Source of the DNA: Pseudopyrenochaeta lycopersici
Taxonomy: Eukaryota; Ascomycota; Dothideomycetes; Pleosporales; Pseudopyrenochaetaceae
DNA length: 64,000 nt
Direction of reading: 5' to 3'
Assembly: GCA_003313425.1 (NCBI GenBank)
Contig: NHZP01000031.1
Span: forward strand, 124,001-188,000
Under the pieces are notes generated by a model. The model did not search any database and had not been told where the DNA came from. It saw nothing but the letters and a program-made list of their open reading frames with translations. Of the stretch, positions 45,729 through 56,412 are shown one piece after another (position 1 is the first letter of the stretch; the number at the start of each line of letters is the position of its first letter). A program made the translations under genes and the position numbers.

Positions 45729-46298
45729 ATGCCTCACTACGAGATTTATCATTCATGTTATCTTACACAGCATCAACGCAACGCCGTCGCCGCTGCCATT
45801 ACAACCCTCCACTGCACGCTGTTCTCCGCGCCCTCGGCCTTCGTCAACATATCCTTCCATGCGAACAAGACAGACAACGAGGAGGGCACTGCACCCTCCA
45901 TCTTTGTGGGAGGCAAGCCCGTCTGGACGAACTACATCCACGCGCACCTGCGGCCCCGTGGACCGGGCAACAGGGACAAGCTGAACACGTTGGTGGAAGA
46001 GATGATGAAGATCTGGGATGCCGAAGCGCGCTCTGTATATCAGGGTGGCAAGCAGCAGGACGCAAAGGCGGTGGCGAGCGGCAGGCTGGATGACGCTAGG
46101 GGTCTGCACAATGTCTTTATCATGGAAGACATTGCGGCAGGCGCCGAGCAGGGCTTCCTCCTTCCCATTGCTGGTCAAGACGGCAGCTGGGTAGAGCAGA
46201 ACATGGCGCATTTTGAGCAGCGGGCCCAAGACGGCGATGAAAGCATGAAGGCGCTTATTGACGAGTTCAAGGAGGGCTTAGGGAAGAAGACGTCATGA
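45729..46298 (+). CDS. Tautomerase_3 / cis-CaaD-like protein
   Basis: A single exon of 189 codons. ATG 45729 is preferred to the upstream open frame because it puts Pro directly after Met (MPHYEIYHSCYL). In this superfamily the amino-terminal proline, exposed after Met removal, is the catalytic base. The fold-typical stretches LTQHQRNAVAAAITTLHCTL, FVNISFHA and IFVGGKPVWTNYIHAHLRPR follow, the last with the Arg pair usual in cis-3-chloroacrylic acid dehalogenase-like fungal proteins. A C-terminal extension (VFIMEDIAAGAEQGFLLP) is also characteristic of the fungal branch. The natural substrate is unknown; a cytosolic keto-enol tautomerase activity is likely. Confidence 0.85.
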   Translation: MPHYEIYHSCYLTQHQRNAVAAAITTLHCTLFSAPSAFVNISFHANKTDNEEGTAPSIFVGGKPVWTNYIHAHLRPRGPGNRDKLNTLVEEMMKIWDAEARSVYQGGKQQDAKAVASGRLDDARGLHNVFIMEDIAAGAEQGFLLPIAGQDGSWVEQNMAHFEQRAQDGDESMKALIDEFKEGLGKKTS

Positions 46299-46499
46299 CC
46301 ATAAAGAAATTCAACATTCATCAGCGTGCTTGGTGCCCTCTCAGAAGGCCCAGTACCGGCTTGGTGCCTCGTAGTCTATCGAAATGAACTCGAGTGGTAT
46401 ATCGCATCGACATCCGACATGCAATCCTGCGCTTCGAATACAACATGCTAGACCCCCCCTCGTCGCCTGAGGACCCTAACACTACTATCCAGGACCAAT

Positions 46500-47994
46500 T
46501 TACAGCGGCACATCTTCCATCATCTGTATCGCGCCTTCCCTGCCGACAGTGATAATCACGTCACCCAAGGTCTTAGTCAAGAAGCCAGCTTCCGAGTACC
46601 TGAAATAGTAATCCCACTTCCTTTTGAATACCTCTGCCCCCTCAGAATCCATACCCTCACTCTTCTTCTCCTTGATTAATTGAGGCTTGATTCTTTCTTC
46701 CCAGTTATCCAAGAACGCCTCTCTCCATAGTCGTAGAGCCTTTGCATAATGCGGGCCAATGTTCTCTATACTGTCGACTACCAAAGAGCCGCCAGACGCA
46801 CTATGTATCGATCCAACCAGCTCTGAGACTGCTGGAAGATGACCACCGGGGAAGATGTAGCGTCGGATGAAATCGTCGGATTTCGCGTAAGCTTCGTATC
46901 GTGCGTCGGGCATGGTGATGCACTGAAAACAAGCTATTCCTCCTTCCTTCTTCAACAACCGGTTTATACACTGGAAGTAGGTCTGCAGGTACGCCTTGCC
47001 AACTGCCTCAAGCATCTCTATCGACACAATCTTATCGAAGGCTCCTGATTCGGGAGCACACACTTTTCGGTAGTCACATAGAAGCACCGTGATGCTGTCC
47101 GACATGCCTGCTTCCCGTATCCGATCCTCCGCCAACTCTTTCTGCTCAATCGACAAGGTCAGCGATGTGACTTTGCAGCCAGTCCGCTGTACTGCCCTCA
47201 TTGCGAAACTGCCCCAGCCTGTGCCAATCTCGAGAACGTGATCCGTACCCTTGATATGGGTATTATCGATGAATCGGTCGAGTTTCCGCATTTGCGCGTC
47301 ATACAGACTTTCGGTCGCGGATCGCAAATCAGACTTTGGAAGCCATATAGGGCTGGAGTACGTCATGTCTGGGGAAAGGAATGCGGCAAACATTTCGTTC
47401 GAAATGTCATAGTGTGCAGAGATGTTGAGCTGAGCATTTTTAAGATTATTGCTACTACGAAGTAGGCCGGCGAGGCCAGTAGAAATGGCAGATGTAAAAG
47501 TCGAGCCGTTCGCGAGGTGGTTTCGGTTCAAGATGAACAACTATGCTTCTTAGCTGAATACGCAAAATCCAGCGCATGTTTGCACACCTCAAAGAACTTG
47601 GTCAGATCTGGCGAGGTGAATTCACCCAGCATATAACTCTCAGCAAAGCCCTGTACCCCTGTCAGTTTCTATGCTGCGCAAATTGCATCATCTTTAGAGC
47701 TTGTTGCGACAGGAAATTCTTACGCACCATGTCTGCGAAGAGAGCTAATCGAACCCAGAATTTCTCGTCATGGACATCAAGGAATGCGAGTGGTAATCCT
47801 TCTTTGTCGGCACCAAAAACGGTAGAAGCTTTGCTGGAGCCACCTTCAAAAAGAACCAGCTTCCCGAGCTTGATGTGCTGCAATTGTGAAAGGGTGCCAT
47901 TTCTGCATACTGAGACTAAAGGTCCCCAAGCTTGCGAAGTAAGTGTGTTGAGCACTGTTGTCGCCGCTCCTGTGAGAGGGCTTAGAAGGGCCAT
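46500..47994 (-). CDS. Cyclopropane-fatty-acyl-phospholipid synthase-like methyltransferase
   Basis: Exons 47994-47728, 47650-47588 and 47540-46500 (introns 77 and 47 bp, all phase 0) give 456 residues. Exon 2 codes the 21 residues GFAESYMLGEFTSPDLTKFF plus E, the conserved pre-core motif of CFA synthases. Exon 3 holds the SAM-binding motif VLEIGTGWGSFA, the block VTSLTLSIEQKELAEDRI, SIEMLEAVG, and the phospholipid-site motif YIFPGGHLPAVSEL. The C terminus includes WDYYFRYSEAGF, typical of the group. The enzyme would transfer a methylene or methyl group from SAM to unsaturated acyl chains of membrane lipids. The family is bacterial in origin but widespread in ascomycetes; the reaction in this fungus is inferred. 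Confidence 0.92.
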
Positions 47995-49234
47995 AGTTGT
48001 GTAACAACGACACTGCGGTTGAGAAGAATGGCAGATCTCAGACCGAGCTCACAACTTCAGACTCTTTGAAAGATTACGGCAGGTTTCAAGCTTCGGCAGT
48101 GCTCACAGGACGGTGGGAGCTCAACAAAGCATTCAAAGGCTCGAGGGAGAGTCAATTGACAAAAAGGCGCCGCTCAAAGACACGAATTGTCCGGAACAGC
48201 TGGTAGCTAGTATCGTGAACGCGGTCAAAGGAATTCTCTCGAGGAATGAACAGTGCCCCTCCTGACACGCGGCACCAAAGTTTATTTGAGCTCAATTCAA
48301 GGCGTTGCAACGGAAACCCGAATGCCGACACCGTTCGTTTGGTTGCACCGTCTCATCTAGATCCGTGCTGCATTTGTCGGAGCTGCAGCGTCCAACGTGG
48401 GTGCTTTGCCGTTTCGAGCAGTCTATGACGATATCGATTCTCTTTGACATCGTGGGCATGGACTCTTTGATCCTGCGAGCGCAGCACGCGGACAGCGTGA
48501 CTTTGCTTCGTAAGACATAGAGCAGCCCTTATCATCTTCATCATTCACATTTGGTGATAGATGACGACAGACCTGTGATCAGGGTTTGGAGAGCGTCGCT
48601 GTGTTCGGTAGTACCAGAAGCTCTGCCGGGCTGTCTAGCGAGGGGCAGCTCCCAAACTTATGCAAGGGCGCCGCCGCTGATACGCCGCCATGAACAGGCA
48701 TCTCCAGTGCAAAACTTCCGACCGTGACACTGGATGCCTGAAAAGGACACAAAAGCACTGCAGAGGTCAGACTTGAGCCTGGGCTTGAGCTTGAATCGGC
48801 GAGGGGTCGAGCCGGCGGGACAGGCCACTATGCACCAGAGTCGGACCAGCGAGAGGTTTGGCAGATCGACTGTGACTACTGAATTGTGGAGCTTGAAGAT
48901 AGGTGTATTGGCCTGCGCAAGAACTGGCGGATATAATGGCTTGAGGGCAGAGAATCGTCAAGCAGCGAAGTCCCACCCAGTATATATGATTTATTTCCAT
49001 GTGGTTAAAATGGTGCACGCAGCTGCCGTCATAATTACCAGACGAGGGATCGACCGTGCGCCTGCAGCCATCACGCTTCGACGCGTCGGCGCGTGCAACG
49101 CTCAGATCCACTGCCGCGCGCCCAGACATTGACACTTGCCATTGCACTGACAGTAGACTCTTGTGCTCCCTTGACTCTGCAATTCGAATCGCATTCTGCG
49201 CGCCGCCTTGGAACAGCCTGCTTTGCCTGACACC
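47995..49234. other. Divergent intergenic region, CFA synthase-like / RNase H2C
   Basis: 1.24 kb with no supportable gene. Short open frames on both strands look random. Confidence 0.45.
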
Positions 49235-49781
49235 ATGCTTTCCATACAATCCACCAAACCACAGAAATGCACGCCAAACCTTCTCCCGGCACGTGTTAAC
49301 CACAATGGCCCTATCCATGACACAGAGCGGTATTGGAAGCCCGATACGGATAACACAGGTGCGTCAATCACCCTTGCGTCTGCTAAATTTACTGATGAGG
49401 ACGACAGGAAAGCAACATGTCTACTTCCGCGGCCGCCACCTGCATGGCACTCTACTTTCGCTTCCATCCAACTATACCGGTGCTATGCTTCACATCACTG
49501 ATGAACAACTGTCACAACCGCCGAAGGAGGGCGAGTGGAGAGGGGATGAAGATACTCACGCAGACAATGGAGAGAGCGAAGCGGTCGAGGTCAAGATTGC
49601 AGAACAGATCGGCCAATTCGATGAGATAGTCGTCTGGGGACATGGTGGGGCGGTAGATGGTACACAGGATGCGTTCGTGAGAGGGATGACAGAATGGGTG
49701 GGTTTCGCAGAGAGTGTGCATATTGATGCCGACGATGACGACAAAGTGGACAAGGACAAACCCGGGTCTGTAAAAGCATGA
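49235..49781 (+). CDS. rnh203: Ribonuclease H2 subunit C
   Basis: Exons 49235-49358 and 49408-49781 with a 49 bp intron (GTGCGT...GACAG, phase 1) give 165 residues. The conserved N-terminal pattern of the family is clear: CTPNLLPARVNHNGPI, then RYWKPDTDN, then after the intron KQHVYFRGRHLHGTLLSLPS and NYTGAMLH. An acidic insertion (GDEDTHADNGESEAVE) precedes the last helix-strand element IGQFDEIVVWGHGG. This non-catalytic subunit forms a heterotrimer with the catalytic A and the B subunits; the complex removes ribonucleotides from genomic DNA. ATG 49235 places the conserved motif about 12 residues from the start, as in homologues. Its 3' end faces the next gene at only about 80 bp. Confidence 0.88.
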
Positions 49782-49864
49782 CGAGTTTCCAAAGGTTTTC
49801 AAGAGACGATAAAGATACCCAAGTAACCGTGAACAAGGTTAAAGCAGAAAAATGTGACTTCTTT

Positions 49865-51170
49865 TTAATCAGTTGGCCTGGTGAAACCCTCGCTAATATC
49901 CTGCCTGCCTTCTAAGTACATATGGCCAGCGCTCAAAACGGGCAACATGAGCATGAAAATACTCAGCGTTTGACCAAAGCCCCAGATATTCTCCCCTTCG
50001 TCTTGAAGTCCGCAGAACCGCTCTGGGTCGTCTGGCACTGCGAACTTCTGACTCAGTACCAGAATGGCGGATAATATAGCGAGTAGTATTTGGATAGCGA
50101 AAGCGATTAGCGGATTAAGGAACAGGTAGTATAGTAGTCGAAGTCCAATGTGTGCTGGAGTCGTGATGGCGCAAGGTATTTGCTTTGGATCCGTCACGCG
50201 ACGAACAAGACTGGACATCGAGTATGCAGCGTACGGGGAAGTACGAGAAGCGAGCCCCCTCGCATCTGGGCTGTACAAAATGCACGCCAACGCCGTCGAA
50301 AACCCGATCAATATGAGAGATAACGGGACTAAGAATGACAACCGCTGTATCCGACTCCGCTCACCAGCCGTCTTCTCTCCGTGCTCAGTAATCCCAAACG
50401 GCATGGAAATAGCGACGGTCATACTTACGAACAGGAATACGGCAAATACGACAACGAGCCCGAGTCGGACCTTGGCAATGAGTTTATACTTCCCAAAGTA
50501 TTTGCGGAGCGTGATTAGGGCTGCCAGGTGGGAGGATGATGAGAGGGCGCAGATGTAGAGAATGAGGACAAAGTGGGCACCCTGAACTTTGAAAGCGTGT
50601 TGCGCAACCTGCGTATCCAGCTGTCAGTGTGTATTCAGACAATGAAATCAGGAAACGTTTACTTTGATCCAGCCGCTGAGCAGCACCGCATACCCCGTGA
50701 CAAGCTGCTGATCACCCAGCTCAATAACAAGCGGATCCAGAAATGGGCGCCAGGCATACTCCCGCTTCCACTCCGTATCCAGGAAGCGCTCGCGGAAGTA
50801 TCTAACGGGTGCCTGCAGCGTGAACTGGCCCTTGGAGCGAAACGCGTGGTCGAGGAACATTGCTAACACCGAAGCCGTGGTCGTCATCACACTCGCAATA
50901 ACGAAGGAGAGCACGACCTGAGAAAGAGCGTCAGGGCAGGTGAACACATTGTGATATTTTTCAGAGAGCGACAAACGCCGATCCTAGCAATGTCTGGCTC
51001 TGCCCCGTTCGCACAGTCTCCGTCCTACGAAGAGACGCTGTCGAACGTGACCCATGGTAGAGTCATATCTTGGTGGAGAGAAATTGGGAGGGAAAATGAT
51101 GAGGAAAAGCACAAGCTTTGATGCTAGGTTTGCAATCGAGTAGGAATACAAGTGACCCCGAAGGGCGCAT
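49865..51170 (-). CDS. Fungal multi-spanning membrane protein, unknown function
   Basis: The model has four exons: 51170-51150, 51024-50977, 50917-50663 and 50608-49865. Introns are 125, 59 and 54 bp; all junctions are phase 0. The total is 355 residues. Exon 2 codes DGDCANGAEPDIARIG, a conserved extracellular start of a large ascomycete family, and exon 3 continues VVLSFVIASVMTTTAS. Exon 3 also has the block DPLVIELGDQQLVTGYAVLL. Exon 4 contains four or more hydrophobic helices (FVLILYICALSSSSHLAALI, LVVVFAVFLFVSM, LSFLVPLSLILIGFSTALA, LLYYLFLNPLIAFAIQILLA). Exon 1 (MRPSGSL) and its donor are the least certain part, since there is a stop in the frame directly before exon 2. No enzyme motif is seen. 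Confidence 0.75.
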
Positions 51171-51486
51171 TGCGACGAAGTGTCTGGGCTTGGAGAACAG
51201 TTGAAAATGAGTCGAGGGATGTGAGTATGTCAGAAAAAGGGACGAGGGTGGACAGCACAATATGGATTGTGTTAGGACGATGAAAGTATCACAAGTTGCA
51301 GTAGAGAGCAGCCCACATGCTAGTCAAGAGCCATGGGCATATGAGAAGCAAGAGCCATCAACCAAGTGACCGTTTAGGAAGCAACATCAGTTGAAGCCTT
51401 GGAATTCGAAGGCGATATACCACAATATTCTAACGTGAGCTAGTGCCACCACAGGGTATCAATTGTGAGCGAAGTACGCGACCGTC
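51171..51486. other. Intergenic between tandem minus-strand genes
   Basis: Short promoter/terminator interval. Nothing else seen. Confidence 0.5.
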
Positions 51487-53735
51487 TTACATCAACTTGC
51501 TCTTCGCCTTGATCCGAGCAGCCAGCTTCTTGACATCATCATCACCCCCAGCCTGATCCTTCTTAGACTTCTTTGAGTCTCGTTCGTGGCCCGGTTCATC
51601 TGCATCTTTGCCCTGTTTGCGCTTCTTGCGGCCTTCCTCGAGAAGCGCCTTCATGCCTGCAGTCTCCTTGAACCTTGGATTTGTAGGATCAATAGCAAAC
51701 TCGTGGCTCTCGTAGAGTTTCGCGAAACGTGGGTCGACTGTATTGATCTTGAAGTTATCTTCCATAATTGGCACATTCTTCTTGCCCTTCTTTCCCTTCT
51801 TCTTAGCTTTTTCTGCCTTCACGATTTCGTTCATGTTGAAGTGACGCAACTTCGAATCGTCCTCGTCCGCCATAAGCAGCTCGAGGTTTGCTCGCTCCGC
51901 TGCCGTTGCTTGGTTTTGCTGCTCCTTTTCTTCGCGTTTCTTGGCTCTCAACTTCTTTGATTCAGCCCTCGAAGCCTTTGCGGCTTCTTTTGGATCATCT
52001 GCAAAAAATGGGTCGTTGAAGGGATCGTCATCCTCAGAGTCCATTTTGTCATTCAAAGTCTCCTCAACCTTGGCATCCGGATCTCGCCCCTCTTTCCTGG
52101 CCTGGGCCCGTTCTTTACGCCTTGCCTTTCTCTCCTTTTCTTTGCGGATGTACTTCTCCATTGACGTCTCATTCGCCGGGATATCGTTCTCGAACACTGA
52201 ACCTTTGCCAGTATCGTTCAATAAGCCTCCAGTGAAGGTAATCTCCATCTCACCTTCTGGTTTAGGGAAGTCGCGATCTCTCTTAGCGGATGCCTTTACC
52301 TTTACTTTTGATTTTGCCGCTTTGCCAGAGGCCTCAAGACCCAGGGCTTTCCGGAGACTTGCTGCCTTATCTGCTTTCGCAGCCTCAGCTTCATCCTCTG
52401 AGGATGACGAATCTGTGCCTATGTATGCTTGCAGTTCGTTCTCGTCGAGCTCTTTTCGGGAGAATGCGCGCTTCTGCACTTCTTGTCTAGTCGTGTCGTC
52501 GGCATCCCATGTCAGCTTGACCTTCGAGTGGGTGAGCGCGCCTGTCATGAACTCATTTGGCTTGTAGTCATCCGGGAGTTTCTCGCACTCGTCGTGTGCA
52601 TCCTGGTCAAATGTGGTGCCCTCAGGAACGAACCGGAGATCAAAAAAGTTGGCGCTCGTTAGGTACTCTCGCCCGTCCAAATTGTCATAGATTGCCTTGG
52701 CCACGTTCGCAGAGGAACATGTGATGACAGCATAATAATATCGCAAGCGGTCAAGTTGATAGGCTCGTAAAGCGGTCGAGTCGAATTCCTCGCCGGTGCT
52801 TTCACCCTGCAGTTGCGCCTTTGCTTGCGCCTCATCCTCAGATTCAGCTGCATCTGGCGATTCATCAATGCTATTGTCTCCGTTTTTATTTGCTGTCGAA
52901 GCAAAAATTTCGCGGGGTGGCCCTTCGATTTCTTCGCGCTGTAGTCTCTCCATGCCGAATTCGCTGGGATATATCACAACGTTCAGAATGCGACCATCAG
53001 CTGGCACGAAGGAATTCGCTACAGCCATGATGTCTGTCGCCCGTATGTTGTCCCAGTCCATATTTACTGCGGCTAGGCGCGATGAGATGTCACCTGTAGG
53101 CACTGCATCGGATTCTCCGGGAAGCTCAGCCTGTTCCTCAACGTCGCCGTCGCTTTCGTCATCACTAGAGCTCTCGTCTGAGGACGACTCGAGCCCACCA
53201 TCTCTGATCGGATCGAAACCTTGCTTTTCCACCCGTTTCAACTCTTTCAAGACAGCCGTGTCTCGCTTCTTCTCGGTTGGGCGTGACAGCTCTTGCTGTG
53301 CATCGTCGTCCTCACTCTCGCTGTCTTCCTCGTCGCTTACATCGTACAGCCTTTCGACAGCCTTTTTTCCAGCCTCCTTTGAAATCTTTCGGCCATACTT
53401 ATCAACTGAAGCCTTGTTGTAGAAATCTGGATCGCTCCGTAGTCGCGAGAAGCGCGGGTCAAGCTTGGTTTTGGACTGTTTCTTCGAGGGCAGGCGAAAC
53501 TTTGGGTCTGTTTCGAAGTTTGCGAACCGAGAGTCGCCTGGAAAAATGCATCGTCAGCCCACTGTAGTCACATAGCAGAGGATACTGTGCCCTTCCACAA
53601 ATGCGGTGCATGCAGCTGTGCGCTGGGGTTGCAGCAAGCCACTATTACGGACTGTATGAAATGGCACGACTCACTAACTGGCGCACTCGACTTCGCTGCC
53701 TTGGAAGGAATTGTCTGGCGTTTGGGGAGAGGCAT
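51487..53735 (-). CDS. ESF1: Pre-rRNA processing protein ESF1
   Basis: Exon 53735-53675 (MPLPKRQTIPSKAAKSSAPV) is joined across a 137 bp intron (GTGAGT...TTCCAG) to exon 53537-51487, giving 703 residues. The junction restores SDSRFANFETDPKFRLP. Family features are clear: DPRFSRLRSDPDFYNK near the start, acidic clusters, an RRM-like core (RILNVVIYPSEFGMERLQRE, RLRYYYAVITCSSANVAKAI, YDNLDGREYLTSANFFDLRF), and the C-terminal NUC153 motif NFKINTVDPRFAKLYESHEF. Long Lys/Glu-rich coiled stretches follow the core, and the extreme C terminus is basic. Yeast Esf1 is a nucleolar factor of the small-subunit processome needed for 18S rRNA maturation. The gene is the second ribosome-assembly factor in the window besides URB1. 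Confidence 0.93.
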
Positions 53736-54069
53736 TGTCAACGGTGTGGTATTGAAAAGGCCATGGGGTAGGTAATACACAAGCGTGGGAAATCAGCGGA
53801 CTTTTTCTGCCGAGGCGGTGAATATTCGGCTTCAAAGAGCTATTATTGGTCGACTCGTCGGAGGTGGTCTCGACTACGAATGGACAGGATGCAAGGGCCA
53901 AACTGGGGAAGGCGCGTCACCATTTCGCAGAGGGGAAGTCCATCACACGACAAGACCTCGGAAGGCATTCGCTTTCTCAACAGTTTCTCCAACTCCAGAC
54001 AATCCGTTAAACATCACCTACGACCCGCAGCATAACTTACCAAACGTTTCTAGAGCTCATTCGACGACA
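53736..54069. promoter_or_regulatory. Divergent promoter, ESF1 / 55-residue microprotein
   Basis: 334 bp separate the two start codons. No other feature is assigned. Confidence 0.5.
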
Positions 54070-54470
54070 ATGGCGTACCCGAGGCTTTTTACGTATGTTG
54101 ATGCGTTAGAGCTCCATGATAGCTCCTTCTCCGCATTTGGAAGGTATGCTGATGGCATGTTCGAAACACAGGCCACGCAACATCACTCTTATCTCTTTCC
54201 TCACTCTCGGTAGCGGATACTTCATAGTCAAGTCAAGGACGCTTGCCGATAAACAGAGGGAACGAGCTGCTGGCGACTACAGCGTGTCTGTAGACAGGTC
54301 GGGTACGTCACTCTGAAAGACCACGCCCCACCCGATGGGATGTCTAGCGATGAGCGCATTGCGAAGGTGTCCCAGACTACCCCATTTTGTGCATCGCGAT
54401 ACTCATTGGACGACATACCACTCGTGTAGGATAAGTTGTACTAACAATGGACGCAGGTGGCGGCATTTAA
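54070..54470 (+). CDS. 55-residue single-TM microprotein in three exons (mitochondrial-type)
   Basis: Exons 54070-54092, 54172-54302 and 54457-54470 total 168 bp. Exon 1 codes MAYPRLF plus two bases. Intron 1 (GTATGT...ACACAG, 79 bp) and intron 2 (GTACGT...ACGCAG, 154 bp, with a perfect TACTAAC branch site) keep frame. The product has a short basic N terminus (MAYPRLFTPRN), one hydrophobic helix (ITLISFLTLGSGYFIV), a charged amphipathic segment (KSRTLADKQRERAAG) and the ending SVDRSGGGI. I recall similar small fungal proteins ending in DRSGGG, which look like mitochondrial inner-membrane or ER subunits, but I cannot name this one. A simple ORF search misses it. It is divergent from ESF1. Confidence 0.72.
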
Positions 54471-56412
54471 GTTCCTAAATCATGACGACATTACGAATGG
54501 CCTATCTGCCTACCACGATCTCGGGGGTACAATCTTTAGCTTTCTGGTTCCCGTCCTAGGGCGTTTTTGATTGATTTTGGGTATGCATACCGTTAGGTCC
54601 TCGCAGCTGTTCCGTCACCATCTCCTCGTGACGAACAGGGCACAACAATGCCTTTCCCGTTATAACAAACATAATTTGCGCAGCTTAGCTTTGTAATTCT
54701 ATAAGACGTTGATCATTTATCGACATCACTATAAGCTCACGACTTGATGTTTTTGCCAGAGGTCTTTTGGATTGAGGAACAGCTTGTACAAAATAAATAA
54801 TGCAAGATATCAGATGATGGGCAGCTCAATCAACTCAAAAACAATGCCATTGCGCCGACGAACTTTTTCAAACGCAATGTTAGCTTATTCAAGACAGTCG
54901 TAGCAGCAAATGATGAGTTACAGATTGGCCCACATCCTTAAATATGACCATCTCAGCTTCAATCACCAAAACCCATAAGCATCACCACGGAGAATGGCAG
55001 ATCTTTCAGGTCCCTGAGTGGTTGATAATGTCATTTGGCTGTGCGACAAAATAGAGATTATATGTAGAGTTTGAGGACACTGTGCATGACTCAATACTAC
55101 CTAACTCGCGAACTTAAGAAGCTCTAAAGATGTCTACAAAGAATACACAGGCATTATCCGTGGATGTCAGAGCTTGGGCATCGCGGCGCAAGTGGAGGTC
55201 ATGGAAATGGATCTGCGGATAAGACCCGAGGCCGTCCGATATCAAGCTGCCAAAACGACACCTCGGCGTCGGCTTGTATACATGACTTTGTCATCCGTCC
55301 CAGAATCTTTCCTAATTGAACTAGATGTGCGTCACAGGGATTTTACCTGTAATACCTGTCCAAACTCAACGTCCACTGCTATGCCTCTTCAATTCGGCAC
55401 TCAGAACGTTGCTCACGTATCGCAATCCCGTTAGCCAACACACCATATACGACGGTATCATTGCTACTCTATCTATCTATTTTGTCGTATACCGTAAAGC
55501 CATGTGGTGTTACTCATTTTGAAACCAAGAAACCCGACATTCTGGGTCAGGACCATGGCTCCCAGGTTTAGGCTTAACGTCCCGACTCCTGCAACAGCTG
55601 ATGCCTTACGTACAAGCTCCATTTGCAGCCTGCAAACTCACTCCGTACCATGCAAGAACTTACTCACTCTTCCGGCGCTTCCGCTCGTCTTGTATTTGGC
55701 CCTTGCTACTTCAGCTTCTATTCTAGGGCAGATAGACAAGTGTGTCGCGAATGTGTCGCACCAGGTAGCTATGTTTGAGCTCTGCACATCCGGAGTGGCA
55801 GGAAGGGCCGATGCGAGCTTGGACTACCACCGAACTTGTGGGGCTCAAGGATAAAATCCTTCAGTGTTTGGTTACCAGTGGCTCGGCTCGGTGGACATTC
55901 CACTGAGAGCCTCGCATACAACCGTAGGGGATGTCGCTTTACAGCCTTCAGAACCAAAATGGGACACATCTTCACGCACATGTCGCCCAAACCGGAGTTC
56001 TAATCAATGGACAAACCTCCGTCTCTTAACTCAGCGGCCGCTTTTCGGCTCCAGTTCTCTCTAGCGTCGAGACATTCTTAACGCGGTCCAACAGATCTTC
56101 AGCGCTGCCGTCTTTGTAACTTGCACATGCAGCTTGCTCTTACAGGAGAAAGACCTCCTTTCAAAGCTGCTTCACTGTAATACCACCGAGTATTCGATGT
56201 AGGGAGTGCATGTATGCCCAAGGCATGTGCTCGGTCCATGTTCTGATACAGCTTGGTAGACATTGGGGTAGTCATTTCGGCGAAATACCATCCACCCTGT
56301 TCAGCCATCACCATGCGTTTTATTGCCAGCTTATCCCTCTACATTCAAAAGCCAGAACGTTGCAACGGAGTTGTGTTTGACTTGAAGACCATTTTACATT
56401 CCCTTTCACAAT
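54471..56412. other. 1.9 kb gene-free stretch
   Basis: No open frame with a recognisable domain. It holds the carboxylesterase promoter at its right end. Confidence 0.45.
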
